Shown one piece after another: positions 38,420-53,400 of a stretch of DNA of 64,000 nt. The DNA lies in contig LNAC01000164.1 of NCBI GenBank assembly GCA_002007465.1, positions 2,307,884 to 2,371,883 of the forward strand. The letters run 5' to 3'. The position numbers and the translations under genes are program-made. This DNA comes from Ailurus styani (Eukaryota > Chordata > Mammalia > Carnivora > Ailuridae). Within the stretch, counting starts at the first letter, position 1; the number at the start of each line of letters is the position of its first letter. Under the pieces are notes generated by a model, which was not told where the DNA came from, did no database searches, and worked only from the letters and a program-made list of their open reading frames with translations.

Positions 38420-41400
38420 GTACCAGGTCCTTGCCGGAGGGTGGGACAGGGCAGAGTTGGGGGAGAGATGGGGCTCCTTGAGATTACCGAGGGCTGAGAA
38501 CCTGGGCCTGAGGTGAAGGATGGAGGCCTTTGAAGAGATGCTGAGCCTGAGTAGGGTTCCGAATTCGGTGGGAGACCACCGCAGGGGCCGGGATCTGGAA
38601 ATCAGGAGCGCTGGCTCAAGCTAAGGAACCGGCCAGGAGCCCAGAGTCACCCGTGATGACTTTTTTGCCTTCGGCCCCCAGCCCCGCCTCGGTCCTTGCC
38701 CAGCTTAGGGCCGGCGGTGGTCGGGCCCCGCCTGTGCCAGGGTGGCTGGGTTAGCAGGGTGATGCGGATTCCCACAGCTTGCTTTCCCTGCCCCTATCCT
38801 CGCTCCGCCCAACCAGGCCGCCTGACTCTTGGTCTCCCTTTGGTGCTGTTCCTGCAGCCCGCACCAGGACCGATAGGCCGGCCTTTTCCATCCTGCAGTC
38901 AAGCAAAGAGTACTGATTCAATACCTATTATGTACCCTGCATTATGCTGATTGTGCAGCAGAGATCTGACAGACTTGGTCCCCCGAGATCACAAAACTCT
39001 CAGTCTTTTGAGGGAGTTCGACAGGTAAACAGACAATTACAAAACAGAGCCACTAAGTCCTGAGCTACACAGCAAGGTCTTAGGTTTGGGAAGCACACTG
39101 ACAGCCTGGGTGTCAGAGGAGGCCTCAGGAAAAAGGTGTGACATATGATGACATGAAGGATGCCTTGGAGTTAAGCTGACTTAGAGGAAGAACGTTGCAA
39201 GCAGAGGGAACAGCATGTGCAAAGGCACAGAGAAAAGAGAAGGCATTGCTGATCTGAAAGGCGTTTGGTGTGACTAGAGCATAGGCTGCAAAAAAGCTTG
39301 TGTGAGAGAGGAGGCTGCAGAAGCAGGGGGGGCTATGATAAGAAATTTGGACAAGGAGCTTTGGGTAGTCGCTAGGGATATTAGGCAGGAGAGAGACATT
39401 TTTAAAGCCTTTCCCAGATCCTCCAGACAGTACCTGAGTCCTCTGCCTTCTTTGACTGGATTGCTATGGCCTTCTTTACATTCTCCAGATGTTATGATGA
39501 ATTGAAATTTCTCCCTTTAAACTATAACCTCTTTGTGGTCAGAAGTAGGTCTTATCCATACATTTCCTTGATCTGTGTAGCCAAGTGTCTTGTTCTGTAA
39601 CCGCTAGTTTAAAAGAACCACCCCTGCTTTAAATCTTAGTGGTGGGACGCATGGCAACAACAACAAATTATTTTATGAGCAATGTCATTTCTGACCGTGG
39701 ATCACAGAAAAATAGGATTCCCTCTGCACTGCTCTAAAGGTAGACACCTCTAGAAAGGCAAGGTTTTGCGCAGATGTCTCTTAAGCCCCTTCTCTGGCTC
39801 TGATTCAAAATTATTTGCTGAATGACCACTGTAGGTATGGTGGACATTATTATGGTTCATGTTTCTAGCATTATAGGTTTTTCATAGTTGCCTCCGTATT
39901 TACTACATTGTTTTCTCAAGGGAGATGTTCGGTCAGTTTTAGATGGATGGATGCTTAGAAGTCAGGATGATGTCAGTAATTTGGCCCTCACACTCATGGT
40001 CTCAAACAGCCTCCCTGATAGCGAGGACAGGTAGCAAAGCTGATTGCAGATCAGACTGAGGCCTAACAAGGGGCTATTGCTTTGCAGCTTATATTGATGC
40101 AGTTAGAAGAAACAAATACCCAGAAGATAGACCTCCTGAAAGTCATGACCCCTGTGGGTGCTGTAACTGCATGAAAGCGCAAAAGGAAAAGATGTCTGAG
40201 CGTGAGTGGCATCCAACCCGACAGGGTGAGGGCAGTGCCACTTACACTGAGGAACAGCTGCTTGGGGTACAAAGGTGAGTCTGTGGTGGGATTCAATGAG
40301 TGATTTTAATGTAGAGTTCCTAGCAGAATGTGTTACATAAGCATTGACTGCTCTCATACATTTAGTATTATTATGGAAGCACAACAGCTTCTAGGCTTCA
40401 GAGGCAAGACTTGGTGGAAGTCTTAGGGTGTAATCTGAGGTAACTTTCCTGCTTCTGTGTAGAAGATGCAGGGAAAGCCAACTAGACGAAACAGACATCC
40501 ATACAACAGTCTAGTCAACAACAGCAGAGTACACATTGTTCTCAAATATACATGAAACATTCTTCAGGATAGATCAGATGTCAGGCCACAAAAAAAGCGT
40601 CAATAAACTTAAAAGGATTAAAATCATACAGTGTGTGTTCTCCGATATCGACAACAGAAGCAAATTTAGGAAATTCACAAATATGTGAAAATTAAATAAT
40701 ATATTCCTAAAATAACAAGTAGGTCACAGAAGAAATCATAAGAAAAATTACAAAATACTTTGAGATGAATGAAAATGTAAACACAACATACCAAAATGTA
40801 TAGGATGCAGCTAAAGCAAAACTTAGAAGGATGTTTATAGCTGTAAATGTTTATATACATATATATATATATATTTTAAAGATTTTATTTATTTATTTGA
40901 CAGAGAGAGATCACAAGTAGGCAGAGAGGCAGGCAGAGAGAGAGGGGGAAGCAGAGAGCTGAGCAGAGAGACAGATGCAGGACTTGATCCAGGACCCTGA
41001 GATCATGACCTAAGCCAAAGGCAAAGGCTTAACCCACTGAGCTACCCAGGTGCCCATATATATATATATATATATATTTAAAAATCTCAGATCAGCAACC
41101 TAGTCTTCCACCTTCACAGACTAGAAAAAAGAAGAGCAAAAAGAGTACACTAAATCCAACCAAGCAGAATGAAGGAAATAATATAGAGTGGAAATAAATG
41201 AAATAGAGGTTAGAAAAACAAGAGAAAATCAACAAAAGCAAAAAAAAAAAAATCAACAAAATTGACAAACCTTTAACTAGGCTAACCAAGAAAAAGATTG
41301 AAGTGGGTGCCTGGGTGGCTCAGTGGGTTAAAAAAAAGCCTCTGCCTTCGGCTCAGGTCATGATCTCAGGGTCCTGGGATCAAGGCCCGCATCGGGATCC

Positions 41401-44400
41401 CTGTTCGGCAGGGAGCCTGCTTCCTCCTCTCTCTCTTGCCTGCCTCTCTGCCTACTTGTAATCTCTCTCTGTCAAATAAATAAATAAAATCTTTAAAAAA
41501 AAAAAAGAAAAAGAGAGAAGACTCAAATAACTAAAATCAGGAATAAAAGAGGGACATCACTACCAATCTTACAATGATAATAAAGATTTTAAAAGGATAC
41601 AATGAACAATTGTACACCAGCAAATTAGATAACCTAGATGAAACAGACAAATTTGTAGAAAGGTTCAAACTAGGAAATCATGTGGACCTACTACAAATAC
41701 ATAGATTGAATTAATAATAAAAAAATTTCACCCTGTGACCCAGCAATTGCCCTACTAGGTATTTACCCAGAGGACACAAACGTAGTGATCTGAAGGGGCA
41801 CCTGGACCCCAATGTTTATAGCAGCAATGTCCACAATAGTCAAACTATGAAAAGAGCTCAGATGCTCATCGACAGATGAATGGATAAAGAAGATGTGGCA
41901 GTAATACCTACACACAATGGAATATTACTTAGACATCAAAAAAATGAAATCTTGCCATTTACAACGACGTGGATGGAACTAGAGGGTATTATGCTAAGCA
42001 AAATAAGTCAGAGAAAGACAATTATCATGATTTCACTCATATGTGGAATTAAGAAACAAAACAGAGGTTCATGGGGGAAGGGAGGGAAAAATAAAATAAG
42101 ACAAAATCAGAGAGAGACAAACCACAAGAGTCTTTTAACTATGGGAAACAAACTGAGGGTTACTGGAGGGGATGGGGGGTGGTGGGCATTAAGGAGGGAA
42201 CGTGATGGAATGAGCATTGGGTATTATATGCAAATGATAAATCACTGACCTCTACCTCTGGAATAATAATATACTATATGTTAATTAATTGAATTTAAAT
42301 AAAATAAAAAAATTTTTTTAATTTCCCACAAAGAAAAACCTAGGCCCAGAAGCCTTCACTGGTAAATTCTACCAAATGTTTGAAGAAGAATTGACTAATC
42401 CTTCATAAACTATTACAAAAAATACAAGAGAAGGGAGCACTTCCCAACTCATTCTATGGGGCCAATATTACCCTATAACTAAAACTGGACAAAGACGTAA
42501 GAAAACTAAACTATCGGTCAATATCCCTTATGGTTATAGATTCTAGCAACATATAAAAACATATAAAAAGGATTCTATACCTTGGGGCACCTGGGCGGCT
42601 CCGTTGGTTAAGCATCTGACTCTTGGTTTCGGCTCAGGTCATGATCTTGCATCTGTGAGATGGGGCCCTGCAGCCGGCTCTGTGCTCAGCAGGGAGTCTG
42701 CTCCTCTCCTTCTCCCTCTGTCACTCCCCCCAATTATGTGCCCTCTCTCTCTCTCTAAAATAAAAAAATAAATGAATAAATCTTTTAAAAAAAGATCATA
42801 TATCTTGACCAAGTGGTATTTATCCCAGGAATGCAAGGTTGTTTAACACAAGAAAATTAATCAGTGCGATACACCATGTTAATAGCATAAAGGACAAGGC
42901 CACATGATCATTTAAATAGGTGTAGAAAAAGCATATGACAAAATCCAACACTGTTTCATGATAATGATACTCAACACAATAGGAGTAGAAGAGAACCTCC
43001 TCAACTGATAAAGGCCATCTACAAAAAACCCACAGCTAACATCGTCATACTTAATGGTGAACAACTGGAGGCTTTCCAAGATCAAGAAAAAGACAAGTAT
43101 GTTCATTCTAGCCACTGCTATTCACCATTGTACTAGAAGTTCAAACCAGGGCATTCAGGCAAGAAAAAGAAATAGAGAAGTCATCCAGATTGGGGGCGCC
43201 TGTGTGTGACTCAGTCTGTTGAGCTTCAGACTCTTGTTTTCAGCTCAGGTTATGATCTCAGGGTCTTGAGATTAAACTCCATATTCTGGCTCTTGCACTC
43301 AGCAGAGAGTCTGCTTGAAATTCTCTCCCTCTCCTGCCCCTCCCCATGCTTGTGTGTGTGTGCATGCTCTCTCTCTCTCAAATAAATAAGTAAATATTTT
43401 TTTAAAAAATGAAAAAATTTTAAAGAAGTCATCCAGAGGGCGCCTGTGTGGCTCAGTGGGTTAAAGCCTCTGCCTTCAGCTCAGGTCATGATCTCAAGGT
43501 CCTGGGATCGGGGCCCGCATCGGGCTCTCTGCTCAGCAGGGAGCCTGCTTCCTCCTTTCCCTGTCTCTCTGCCTGCTTGTAATCTCTCTCTCTCTCTGTG
43601 TCAAATAAATAAATAAAATCTTAAAAAAAAAAAAAGAAGTCATCCAGATTGGAAAGAAGTAAAACTGTATTCATAGATGATATGATGTAATATAAAAAAT
43701 CCTGAAGAACAGGGGTGCCTGGGTGGCTCAGTCAGTTAAGTATCTGCCTTCCACTCAGGTCGTTATCCCCCAGTCCCAGACAGGCTCCCTGCTCAGTGGG
43801 GAATCTGCTTCTCCCTCTACCTGCCATTCCCCCAGACTTGTGCCCTCTCTTTCTCAAATAAATAAATAAAATCCTTATTAAAAAAAAAAAGAGAGGGCAC
43901 CTGGGTGGCTCAGTCGTTAAGCGTCTGCCTTCGGCTCAGGTCCTGGGATCGAGCCCCACATCAGGCTCCCTGCTTGGTGGGAAGCCTGCTTCTCCCTCTC
44001 CTACTCCCCTGCTTATGTTCCCTCTCTCCTGTCTGTCTGTCAAATAAATAAATAAAATATTTAAAAAAAAAGAAAAGAAAAGAAAAGAAACTTCTAAGGA
44101 ACACACACACACTGTTAGAACTAATAAATGAGGGGCGCCTGGGTGGCTCAGTTGGTTGGGCAACTGCCTTCGGCTCAGGTCATGATCCCAGGGTCCTGGA
44201 ATCGAGCCCCCGGATCGGGCTCCCTGCTCAGCAGCAGGTCTGCTTCTCTCTGTGCCTACCCCCAGGTTGTGCTCAATCTCACCCTCTCTCAAATGAATAA
44301 ATAAAATCTTTAAAGAAAAGAACTAATAAATGACCTCAACAACGTTGCAAAATTTAAGATCAGTATACAAAAATCGTTGTTTTTCTGTACCCTAGCAATG

Positions 44401-47400
44401 AACAATCTAAAAATGGAAAAGAAAACAATTTAATTTATAATACCGTCAAAAAAGTATAAGATGCTTGGGAATAAATATAACAAGAGAAGTGTAAGATGTA
44501 CATTGAAAACTACAAAATTTCATTTAAGGAAATTAAAGAAGGTCTAAATAAATAGGAAGATTGCCTGTATTCATGGAGATAAATATTGGAAAGGCTTATT
44601 TTATGAAGGCTTAATATTGGAAATACAGTAACACTCAAATCGATCAATAGATTTCACATATCCCTATCAAATCCCTTGCTGCCTTTTTTGCAGAAATTAA
44701 CAAGCCAATCCTAAAATGCATGTAATAATACAAGGGGGCCCGGAATAGCCAGAACAGTCTTGAAAAAGAACAAAGTTGGAGGACTCACATTTCCCAATTT
44801 AAAAACTTATTACAAAGCTACAGTTATGAAGACAGTGTGGACTAGTATAGGACAGACATGTAGATCAATGGAATAGACTTGAGAGTCCAGAAGTAAGTCT
44901 TTATATTTATGGATAATTGATTTTTTTTTAATGTAGCCTCCACACCCAGTATGGAGCCCAACCCGGGGCTTGAACTCATGACCCTGATATCATGACCTGA
45001 GCCAAAACTAAGAGCCAGACACATAACGGACTGAGCCAATCACATGTCCCAGGGTATCTGACTCTTGATCTTAGCTCAGGTCTTGATCTCAGGGTCCTGA
45101 GATCGAGCCTGGCTTTGGGCTCTGCACTTAGCATGGAGTCTGCTTCTCTTCCTCTCTCTTTCTCTCTCCCCCTCCCTCTCACCCCCTGCCCCTCCCTCAC
45201 CTCAAATAAATAAAATATAAAAAAGAGTCAGACATCCACCAACCAAGCCACCCAGACACCCCCAGTCAACTGATTTTTTTTTGACAAGAGTGCCAAAGCA
45301 GGGGTGCCTAGCTGGCTCAGTTGGTGGAGCATGCAACTCTTGATCTCAGGGTCAAGAGTTCAAGCCCTACATTGGGTGCAGAGCTTACTTAAAAAAAAAA
45401 AGTGCCAAGGGAAAAAATTGTCTTTAATAAATGTGTTGGGATAACTGGATATCCACGTGCAAAACAATGCACTTGGACTTTCTCACACAAACACAAAAGT
45501 TAACTCAAAGACCTAATGTAAGGCCTAAATGTAAGAGCTACAACTATAAAACTCTTAGAAGAAAACATAAGTGTACGTCTTCATGACATGACATCCAAAG
45601 TACAAATGACAAAAGAAAAAATGGGTCAATTGGATTTTGTGAAAATTTAAAGCTTTTATATTCAAAAGATGCCATCAAGAAAGTGAAAAATCAATTCACA
45701 GTACAGGAGAAAATGTTTTCAAATTATGTATCTGATAAGGGACTTATACCTCAGACATATAAAGTACTCTTACAACTCAACAATAAAAAGACAAATAGCA
45801 CAATTGAGAAATGGGCAAAGGATCTGATAGGCATTCCTCCAAAGAATATATACAAATGGCTCTTAAAAACCAAAAATCTACAAATGGCCAATAAACACAT
45901 GAAAAGTTGCTCAGTATCATGAGTCATTAGGGAAATACAAACCAAAGCCACAATGAGCCACACCACCTCACACCCACTAGGGTGGCAATAAAAAAGATGG
46001 ACAATAGCAAGTGTTGATAAGAATGTGGAGAAATGGAACCCTTATATATTGCTTGTAGGAATGGAAAACATTGTGACCAGTTTGGAAAATAGAATGCCAG
46101 TTCCCCAGAAGGTTAAACATAGCACATGACGTAGCAATCCACTCTCAGGTATATACCAAGAGAACATACTTCCACACAAAAACTTGTCTATGAATGTTCA
46201 TACAGAATTATCCATAATAACCCCCAAATGGAAACAACCTGCATGTCCATGAACTGATGAATGGGGAATATCCATACAATGAATACTTCTTGGTAATAAA
46301 AGGAATGAAGTACTGATATATGATATAACATGAATGAACCTTGAACGTTATGCTGGTCAAAGAAGCCAAACACAAAAGTCCACATATACTATAATTCCTT
46401 TTACACGAAATGCCCAGAATGGCAAATTTTTAGAGACAGAAAGTACATTATTGGTTGCGAGGGGTTGGGAAGTAAAATGAGGAATGACTGCCAACAAGTA
46501 TGGGGTTTCTTTCTGGGGTAATGAAGATGTTCTGGAATTAGAAAGTGATGATAGTGTACAAATCTGAATGTAGTTTTTTAAAAATCAATGAATTGTGCAT
46601 TTTAATAGATGCGTGATATGTGATAATGTGAATTGTAGCTCAAGAAAACTGTTACTAAACAAACAACAAATTTTTTTTAAGATTTTTTTATTTATTAAAG
46701 AGAGGGAGATCACAAGTAAGCAGAGAGGCAGGCAGAGGGAGAGGGGGGAGCAGGCTCCCTGCTGAGCAGAGAGCCTGATGCAGGGCTCGATCCCAGGACC
46801 CTGAGATCATGACCCGAACCGAAGGCAGAGGCTTAACCCACTGAGCCACCCAGGTGCCCCCAAACAATAAATTTATACAAAAGAGAGAAAGAGGCAGAGG
46901 AATATCTGCCATGGAAGCAGGGATTGGAAACTGGGTTGAGGATCCAAAGGATCCCCATGGGCAGCTCCTGGGGAAGGACCAATACTGACATTCCAGACCC
47001 TGCTTTATAGTCCAGCCAGTGTTACTGACTTACTTTGAACTCTTGAGCAAGACTCTGGGCCTCTGTCTGACTGGATTGTGTAGTTGCAAAAGATTGGAGA
47101 TATTCTATAAGTTCCTATCAGTAGAGGATAGATACAATCCATAAAATGCAATAAGTATAATCCATAAAAGCAATGCAGCTTTTGAAAAGAATGACATAGA
47201 TATGTAATAGCCAGTATTTATGGAGTGTCACATGCTATCAACTACTTTGATGAATACTTCATTTAAATGATAACAGCTTGTAAAATATAGTTGAAATTAT
47301 CAGCCCATTTCAAAAGATAACACTAAGGCACAGAGGTTAAGTACACAGCAAGATAAAATCCCAACCAAGGCATTTTGACCCCAGAGTTCATGCTCTAGTA

Positions 47401-50400
47401 CATTTCTCAGAGGGTAGCTTGGGAACCCCAAAACCCTTGGGAGTCTGCAAGTTTAAAACAATTTTCATAATAGTATAAACACATTATTCGCCTTTTTACT
47501 CTCATTCTCTCATGAGTGTACAGTAGAATTTTTTTTTAAGATTTTATTTATTTATTTGACAGAGAGAGAGAAAGAGATTACAAGCAGGCAGAGAGGCAGG
47601 CAAAGAGAGAGGAGGAAGCGGGCTCCTTGCCGAGCAGAGAGCCCAATGTGGGGCTCGATCCCAGGACCCTGAGATCATGACCTGAGCCGAAGGCAGAGGC
47701 ATTAACCCACTGAGCCACCCAGGCGCCCCTACAGTGGAATTTTTAAGAGGCTACACGATATGTAGTTATATTATCACTCTGTTTTAAAATTTCTTGTTTT
47801 CGGGGCACGTGGGTGGCTCAGTGTGTTAAGCATCTGCCTTCAGCTCAGGTCATGATCCAGGGTCCTGGGATCGAGCCCCGCATCAGGCTCCCTGCTCCGT
47901 GGGAAGCCTGCTTCTCCCTCTCCCACTCCCACGCTTGTGTTCCCTCTCTTGCTGTGTCTCTCTCTGTCAAATAAAATAAGTAAAAATATTTTTTAAAAAT
48001 TATTTAAAAAATAAATAAAATTTCTTGTTTTCATTTCTAGTATGGTAAGTATTGATAGATATAACTCAAATGAACAAAAACTCTTCTGGGGACCTAAGTA
48101 GTTTTTAAGAATATAAGAAACTTCTGAGAAGTCGAGAAACTGCCACTCTAAACTATTGTCCTGTACTCCTCCCTATATGTTATTGATTCATCTCTAAGAT
48201 AAACTTTTGGTTTAAAAAAAGGGGGAGAATATGTAAAGATGATTACAGTATGCTTCTATTTAGGTAAAAAAAATGGAGAGGTGTCTATACATATACACAG
48301 GATTCATAGAAAACTTCTCACAGTGGTTGTACTTAGGGTGGGAGATTGGGGAGCAGGGAATAGAGAAGCAGGAAGTTTTTTCACTGTATATAGTTTAGTA
48401 CTCTTGGATATTTTTCTTCTACCACGTCTGTATGTATTAACTTTTTAAAACAAAGTTTTGAAAGGTAGCCATAAGGAAAATGAGAGAGAGAGAGAAATCA
48501 CTAGAGTGATTGGGTGTTCTGACCTTGCCATCCTGTGGTTGAACTCTCAGGGGCTTAGCCTGCTCCTTGATGTAAGGATCAGTATGTGTGTTCTACCCAC
48601 TTGCAGGGATACAGGAAGAATAAAATATTGGATGTAAAAATACTTTGAAAGGCATTAAGCTCTTGGTGGGAGGAGGACCTTGTTAATCAATTTGAAAGTT
48701 TTATGAATGTGTTCACCGGTTTTCTTTTAGGTTTGTTTTGGGGCTCCCAGATTGGAGGATCAGATGTAAATGTAAAATGTAAACGTACTATTTTACAGTT
48801 AATTGTACAAAAGGGGTCTTTGTAGCCATACATGTTTCTGATGTGTGTTTTTAGGATCAAGAAATGCAGAAATTACTATGAAATTCTGGGAGTTTCTCGA
48901 AATGCCAGTGATGAAGAGCTTAAGAAAGCTTACCGAAAACTCGCCCTGAAATTTCACCCTGACAAGAATTGTGCTCCTGGAGCAACCGATGCTTTCAAAG
49001 GTCTGATCCTGAATTCCTGTTTAATTCTGCCACAGGTTATTTTCAGCCTCCCTTGTAATCGTTTTATAAGGCCACAAGCAGGGCCTTTTTTTCCTGCCAT
49101 ATCTCTTAAATAGTGATTATCAGCATAGCTCCCTCCTGTCTTCATTCACTTACTTAAATTTCTTTTGGAAAAAAAAACACTTGATTTCTCTGTAATGGTA
49201 CCTTTTTAGATCTGAGGCATAAATAAAAATCTTACTTAAGACCCTCATCCCCAGTGAAGCCATTGTTTCAGGCAAGAATTATCAGTGGATGCTAAAACTC
49301 CCGGGTGACAGGTTTTTGTTGAATAGGATATTCACATGATATCAGAGCATCATTCCCCAGAATACCTACTGATTACAAAGGGGAAAGTTTCCTTTATAAT
49401 GGAGATATCTAGCTGTCACCACTTTAACCCAGTGATCCAGCTTATCATCACCAATACTGGACCCACACACACACACATTATATGACATGGCACCTGTGTG
49501 GTATTCTTGCCAGAATGTTCCACCTGAATCTAATAATGAGGAAACCATCAAAATGTGGGACATTGTACAAGAAACACTGACCTGCTCTCCAAAAAAGTCA
49601 ACATAATGAAAAGCAGAAAAGGCAGGGAGACTGTACTAGGGGAAAAGAAACTAAAGGGGTATAAAAGCAAATATAACGCATGAACCTTGCACGAATCGCA
49701 TGGATCGATGTTAATTTTCTTAGCTATGATAACGGTATTGTGATCATGTAGGAGACTCTTCTAGGAGATAGTGGCTGAAATATTTAGGGATGACGTGCCA
49801 TTATATCTGCAGCCTACTTTCAAATGGCTCAGCAAAAGAAATGTGTACATGCTACATGTACGTATGTATTTCTATAGGTATGGAGAGCTGAGGGAAGCAG
49901 TGTGGCAAAATACTAGCAGTTGATACATCAAATAGGGGGTACACATGTGTTTATTTACTATTTTTTCAGCTTTTCTATAGATTTGGAACTTCTGTAAAGA
50001 AAAAGTTAAAAAATGATAGCTCTGAGAAAATTTTAAAACTCAACATTCATCTCAAAGGACAATCTCCCTTTGTTGGGGTGTCATTGTGAATCTTGTTCTC
50101 CCCACAGTTTCTACAAGGAAGCAACTAGATAACCCACATTCTCATTATACCTTCACGTAAAGTATCTCACAGACTAATGCCATTTCTATGAGAAATTGGC
50201 CAGATTTCAAGGGATGTGATGGTGAAGCAACTATTTAGCCTTTTTTATTTGTTTTTCTCTACTTAGCTGTTTTATTGCGGTAAACATTTAATATAATTCC
50301 CTCACTAGAAAAATCAATCACAAATGCTCTTTCTGACTGTGTTTCTCATAGTGTTGGCTAAATTAGAGTTAGGGAATGGGGCTGTCTTAAAGATTTTTTT

Positions 50401-53400
50401 TCAAGGTTTCTTTGATTAGTGGCAGTGACTGTATGTTTAAATGAATTTTAATTGGGCAATATTTGCACATTTGTGCATAGACAGAAGAGGTGATGGTAAG
50501 CATCTATAATCTATCCAGTCTTTGCTCTGTCACTGAGACACTGGAGATGGGTTTTTTAATTTCTAAAGCCCATTTTGTAAGCAAGCTAAAACGTGACTGT
50601 GACTAGTGAAGACTTTGCTTTTAGCCAAGCAATTGATTTTACTGACTATTTTATTTAGGGGAGTGTTTCTGACTTCAAGTTAGAATACCACTGCTTGTGT
50701 ATGAACTGTTTCCAACCATAAACTAATTGTTCTCAAGGGAAATAAGGACAAATTTTTGATGAATGAAAGCAGTAGTTCTTAGTTCATCTTGAGTCCAGTA
50801 TTGCTTCTGGCTTATCAAACTAGATCATGGAAAACGTCAAGAGCAAGAACTCTGGTGAGGGCGCCTGGGTAGCTCAGTGGGTTAAAGCCTCTGCTTTCGG
50901 CTCAGGTCATGATCTCAGCGTCCTGGGATCAAGGCCCGCATCGGGCTCTCTGCTCAGCAGGGAGCCTGCTTCCTCCTCTCCCTGTCTCTCTGCCTACCTC
51001 TCTGCCTACTTATAATCTCTCTCTCTGTGTCAAATAAATAAATAAATAAATCTTAAAAAAAAAAAAGAACTCTGGTGAACTTTCTAGGCCCAAGCACCGT
51101 TCCTTAGGCCCCTGTGAAGTCATCCAGCAGCTATAACTCTGGGCTCTTCATTGCTGCTTCTTGAGTCACCCTCAGCTACAGCAAAGACTGTGTACTCAGG
51201 TACTTTTTGGTTTTGGTTGCAGCAATAGGAAATGCCTTTGCAGTCCTGAGCAATCCTGACAAGCGACTCCGCTATGATGAATATGGAGACGAACAGGTGA
51301 CTTTCACTGCCCCTCGAGGCAGACCTTATAATTATTATAGGGACTTCGAAGCTGACATCACTCCAGAAGAGCTATTCAATGTCTTCTTTGGAGGACATTT
51401 TCCTACAGGTGAGTATTTCAAAATTATAGCTGGAAAATTTATATATTTCTGTCTCTCTCTCTTTCTGTATCTCAGCTAACTCCTCTTCATGATCAGAATA
51501 GAGAGATCTGAATAGAGGGAACATGGTATGGTGGAAACAGCAAGAATTTGGAATCAGATGAGCTAGGGTTTGAGGCAAGTCTCCAGCCTCCAACTGTGCA
51601 TGACTTTAACTTGGGCTCTCTGAATCTGTGTCCTCACCTGAGAAATGGGGCTGATCATATCTACCTCACAGGACTCCTGTGAGGATTAAATATGTTTAAG
51701 TGCTTTATAAATAAGTAGGAAGATGCCTATTATCATTATTGCAAAATAGCAGCTATATAAAGATAAAAGTTAGAAAAATACCCCCAGGGGCGCCTGGGTG
51801 GCTCAGTCGTTAAGGGTCTGCCTTCTGCTCAGGTCATGATCCTGGGGTCCTGGGATCGAGCCCCACATCGGGCTCCCTGCTCAGCGGGAGGCCTGCTTCC
51901 CCTCTCCCACTCCCCCTGCTGGTGTTCCCTCTCTCGCTGTGTCTCTCTTTGTCAAATAAATAAAAAAATCTTTAAAAGAAAGAAAGAAAGAAAGAAAAAT
52001 ACGCCCAGAGAGTTAAACATTGGGATAATTAAACGCCCAGAAAGTAAACTGAGTTTTATGAATTGCTATTAAAGATACTCGTGTTGGGGTGCCTGGGTGG
52101 CTCAGTCAGTTGGGCATCCAACTCCTGATCTCAGCTCAGGTCTTGATCTCATGATTTTGAGTTTGGGCCCCATGTTGGACTCCGTGCTGGGTGTGGAGCC
52201 TACTTATTTATTTATTTATAAATAAATAAATAAAATAACTAACTCATGACATAATCTGATATTGGGCAAGGAAGCAGACAAGAGCATGTCAGACAGGATT
52301 CATGGCCCAAATACTCTTTCTTTACTAGCCTTTTGGGATTCTCTCACTGGTCACAAAGGACTATTTAAATAAAAGCAGGAGAGCACATTCCATTTGCACC
52401 TGGTTCACTTGGCTTACCTGCTGTTGTATTTTTCTACTGAGTAAAATGGGACAAAACTCTGCCATCAGAGAACCTAGCTGGGAACAAGGACCTTGGAAAA
52501 ATCAAAGGAAGGAGTGTTTGCCATATCCCATACTAGGTTTTTCTCTCTTTCCCAGGAAACATTCATATGTTTTCAAATGTGACAGATGATAGCCACTATT
52601 ACCGCCGGCGTCACCGACATGAGCGGATGCAGACACGGAAGGAAGAAGAAGAAGAAAAGCCTCAGGTATCAAGGGAGGACAGCCAAACTGCTGCTCATCT
52701 ACACTTGTACTGAGCTGACTTTTACAGTGTCTGTGATCAGGTTTTGGAAGTTCAATTATGTTGTTAAAACATGTTTTAGGAAAGCAGAGGCAGTGGCAAG
52801 AAGGGGTGGATCATTGGCCCAAATAGGCCAGGATGGTACCCCCTTCCCCACCCGTTCTTTGGTGGCCGTTCCAGGAAATCAGTTCCCCTGTGGGGCTGTC
52901 TTGATCAAGGTTTTCTTCCCTGCAGAAAATAGGAGCCCCCTTCAGAATATTCAGAACTAAAGGGAGTTTAAAGTAAGGGATCTAGGGAGTCTCCTGAAGC
53001 TCAAGGGCAGGAAGCACAGGACAGATGGGAACCAGAAACCAAGGTACAGTCAGCTATCGGACAGTCAGCACCCATGCAGCTATCCGTCCGTGACTTTGTG
53101 GCCAGATTGTCTCCACCTTTCCCGCCTCTCTGTACCTGCTTTATTCTGTCTAAGCAGTCTAGCTTGTTCTGCTTCCGCTTACAAATAGCCAGTCCACACT
53201 GGCTAAGAAGACATGTCCTTTCTTCAGGTGACTGCCCAGCAGTGAACAGTGATGAGTCTCAGTTCCAAGTTCTTGGGAGGAAGACATGATTATCCCTGCT
53301 AGATTAGATGTCTCCCAGTCCATTCAGCAACAGAGCTGCATAATATTAACACGGCCCCGTGAGAGTCATGGTCTGGACAGACTCACCCAGAGGTGTCTGC

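Larger units (their letters stand above)
40480..46660 (+). mobile_element. Old L1 in DNAJC18 intron 2, heavily nested
   Basis: Pieces at 40480-40860, 41080-41305, 41508-41740, 42320-42580, 42800-43190, 43640-43710, 44325-44920 and 45405-46660 follow L1 ORF2 to 3' UTR order (AAAACCTAGGCCCAGAAGCC, GGTATTTATCCCAGGAATGC, AAATCAATGAATTGTGCATT). It is interrupted by a younger L1 and eleven SINEs. No intact ORF; sense to the gene. Confidence 0.85.

Noticed and set aside
41880..42248. 122-codon + frame in DNAJC18 intron 2
   Set aside because: It lies in the 3' end of an L1 that also occurs, reversed, at 56842-57605; a repeat-derived chance frame.
45683..45922. 79-codon lysine-rich + frame
   Set aside because: Decayed L1 3' region; no conserved domain.
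49001..49113. Extension of DNAJC18 exon 3 reading frame
   Set aside because: It is intron read-through past a donor; joining to exon 4 restores the known protein.
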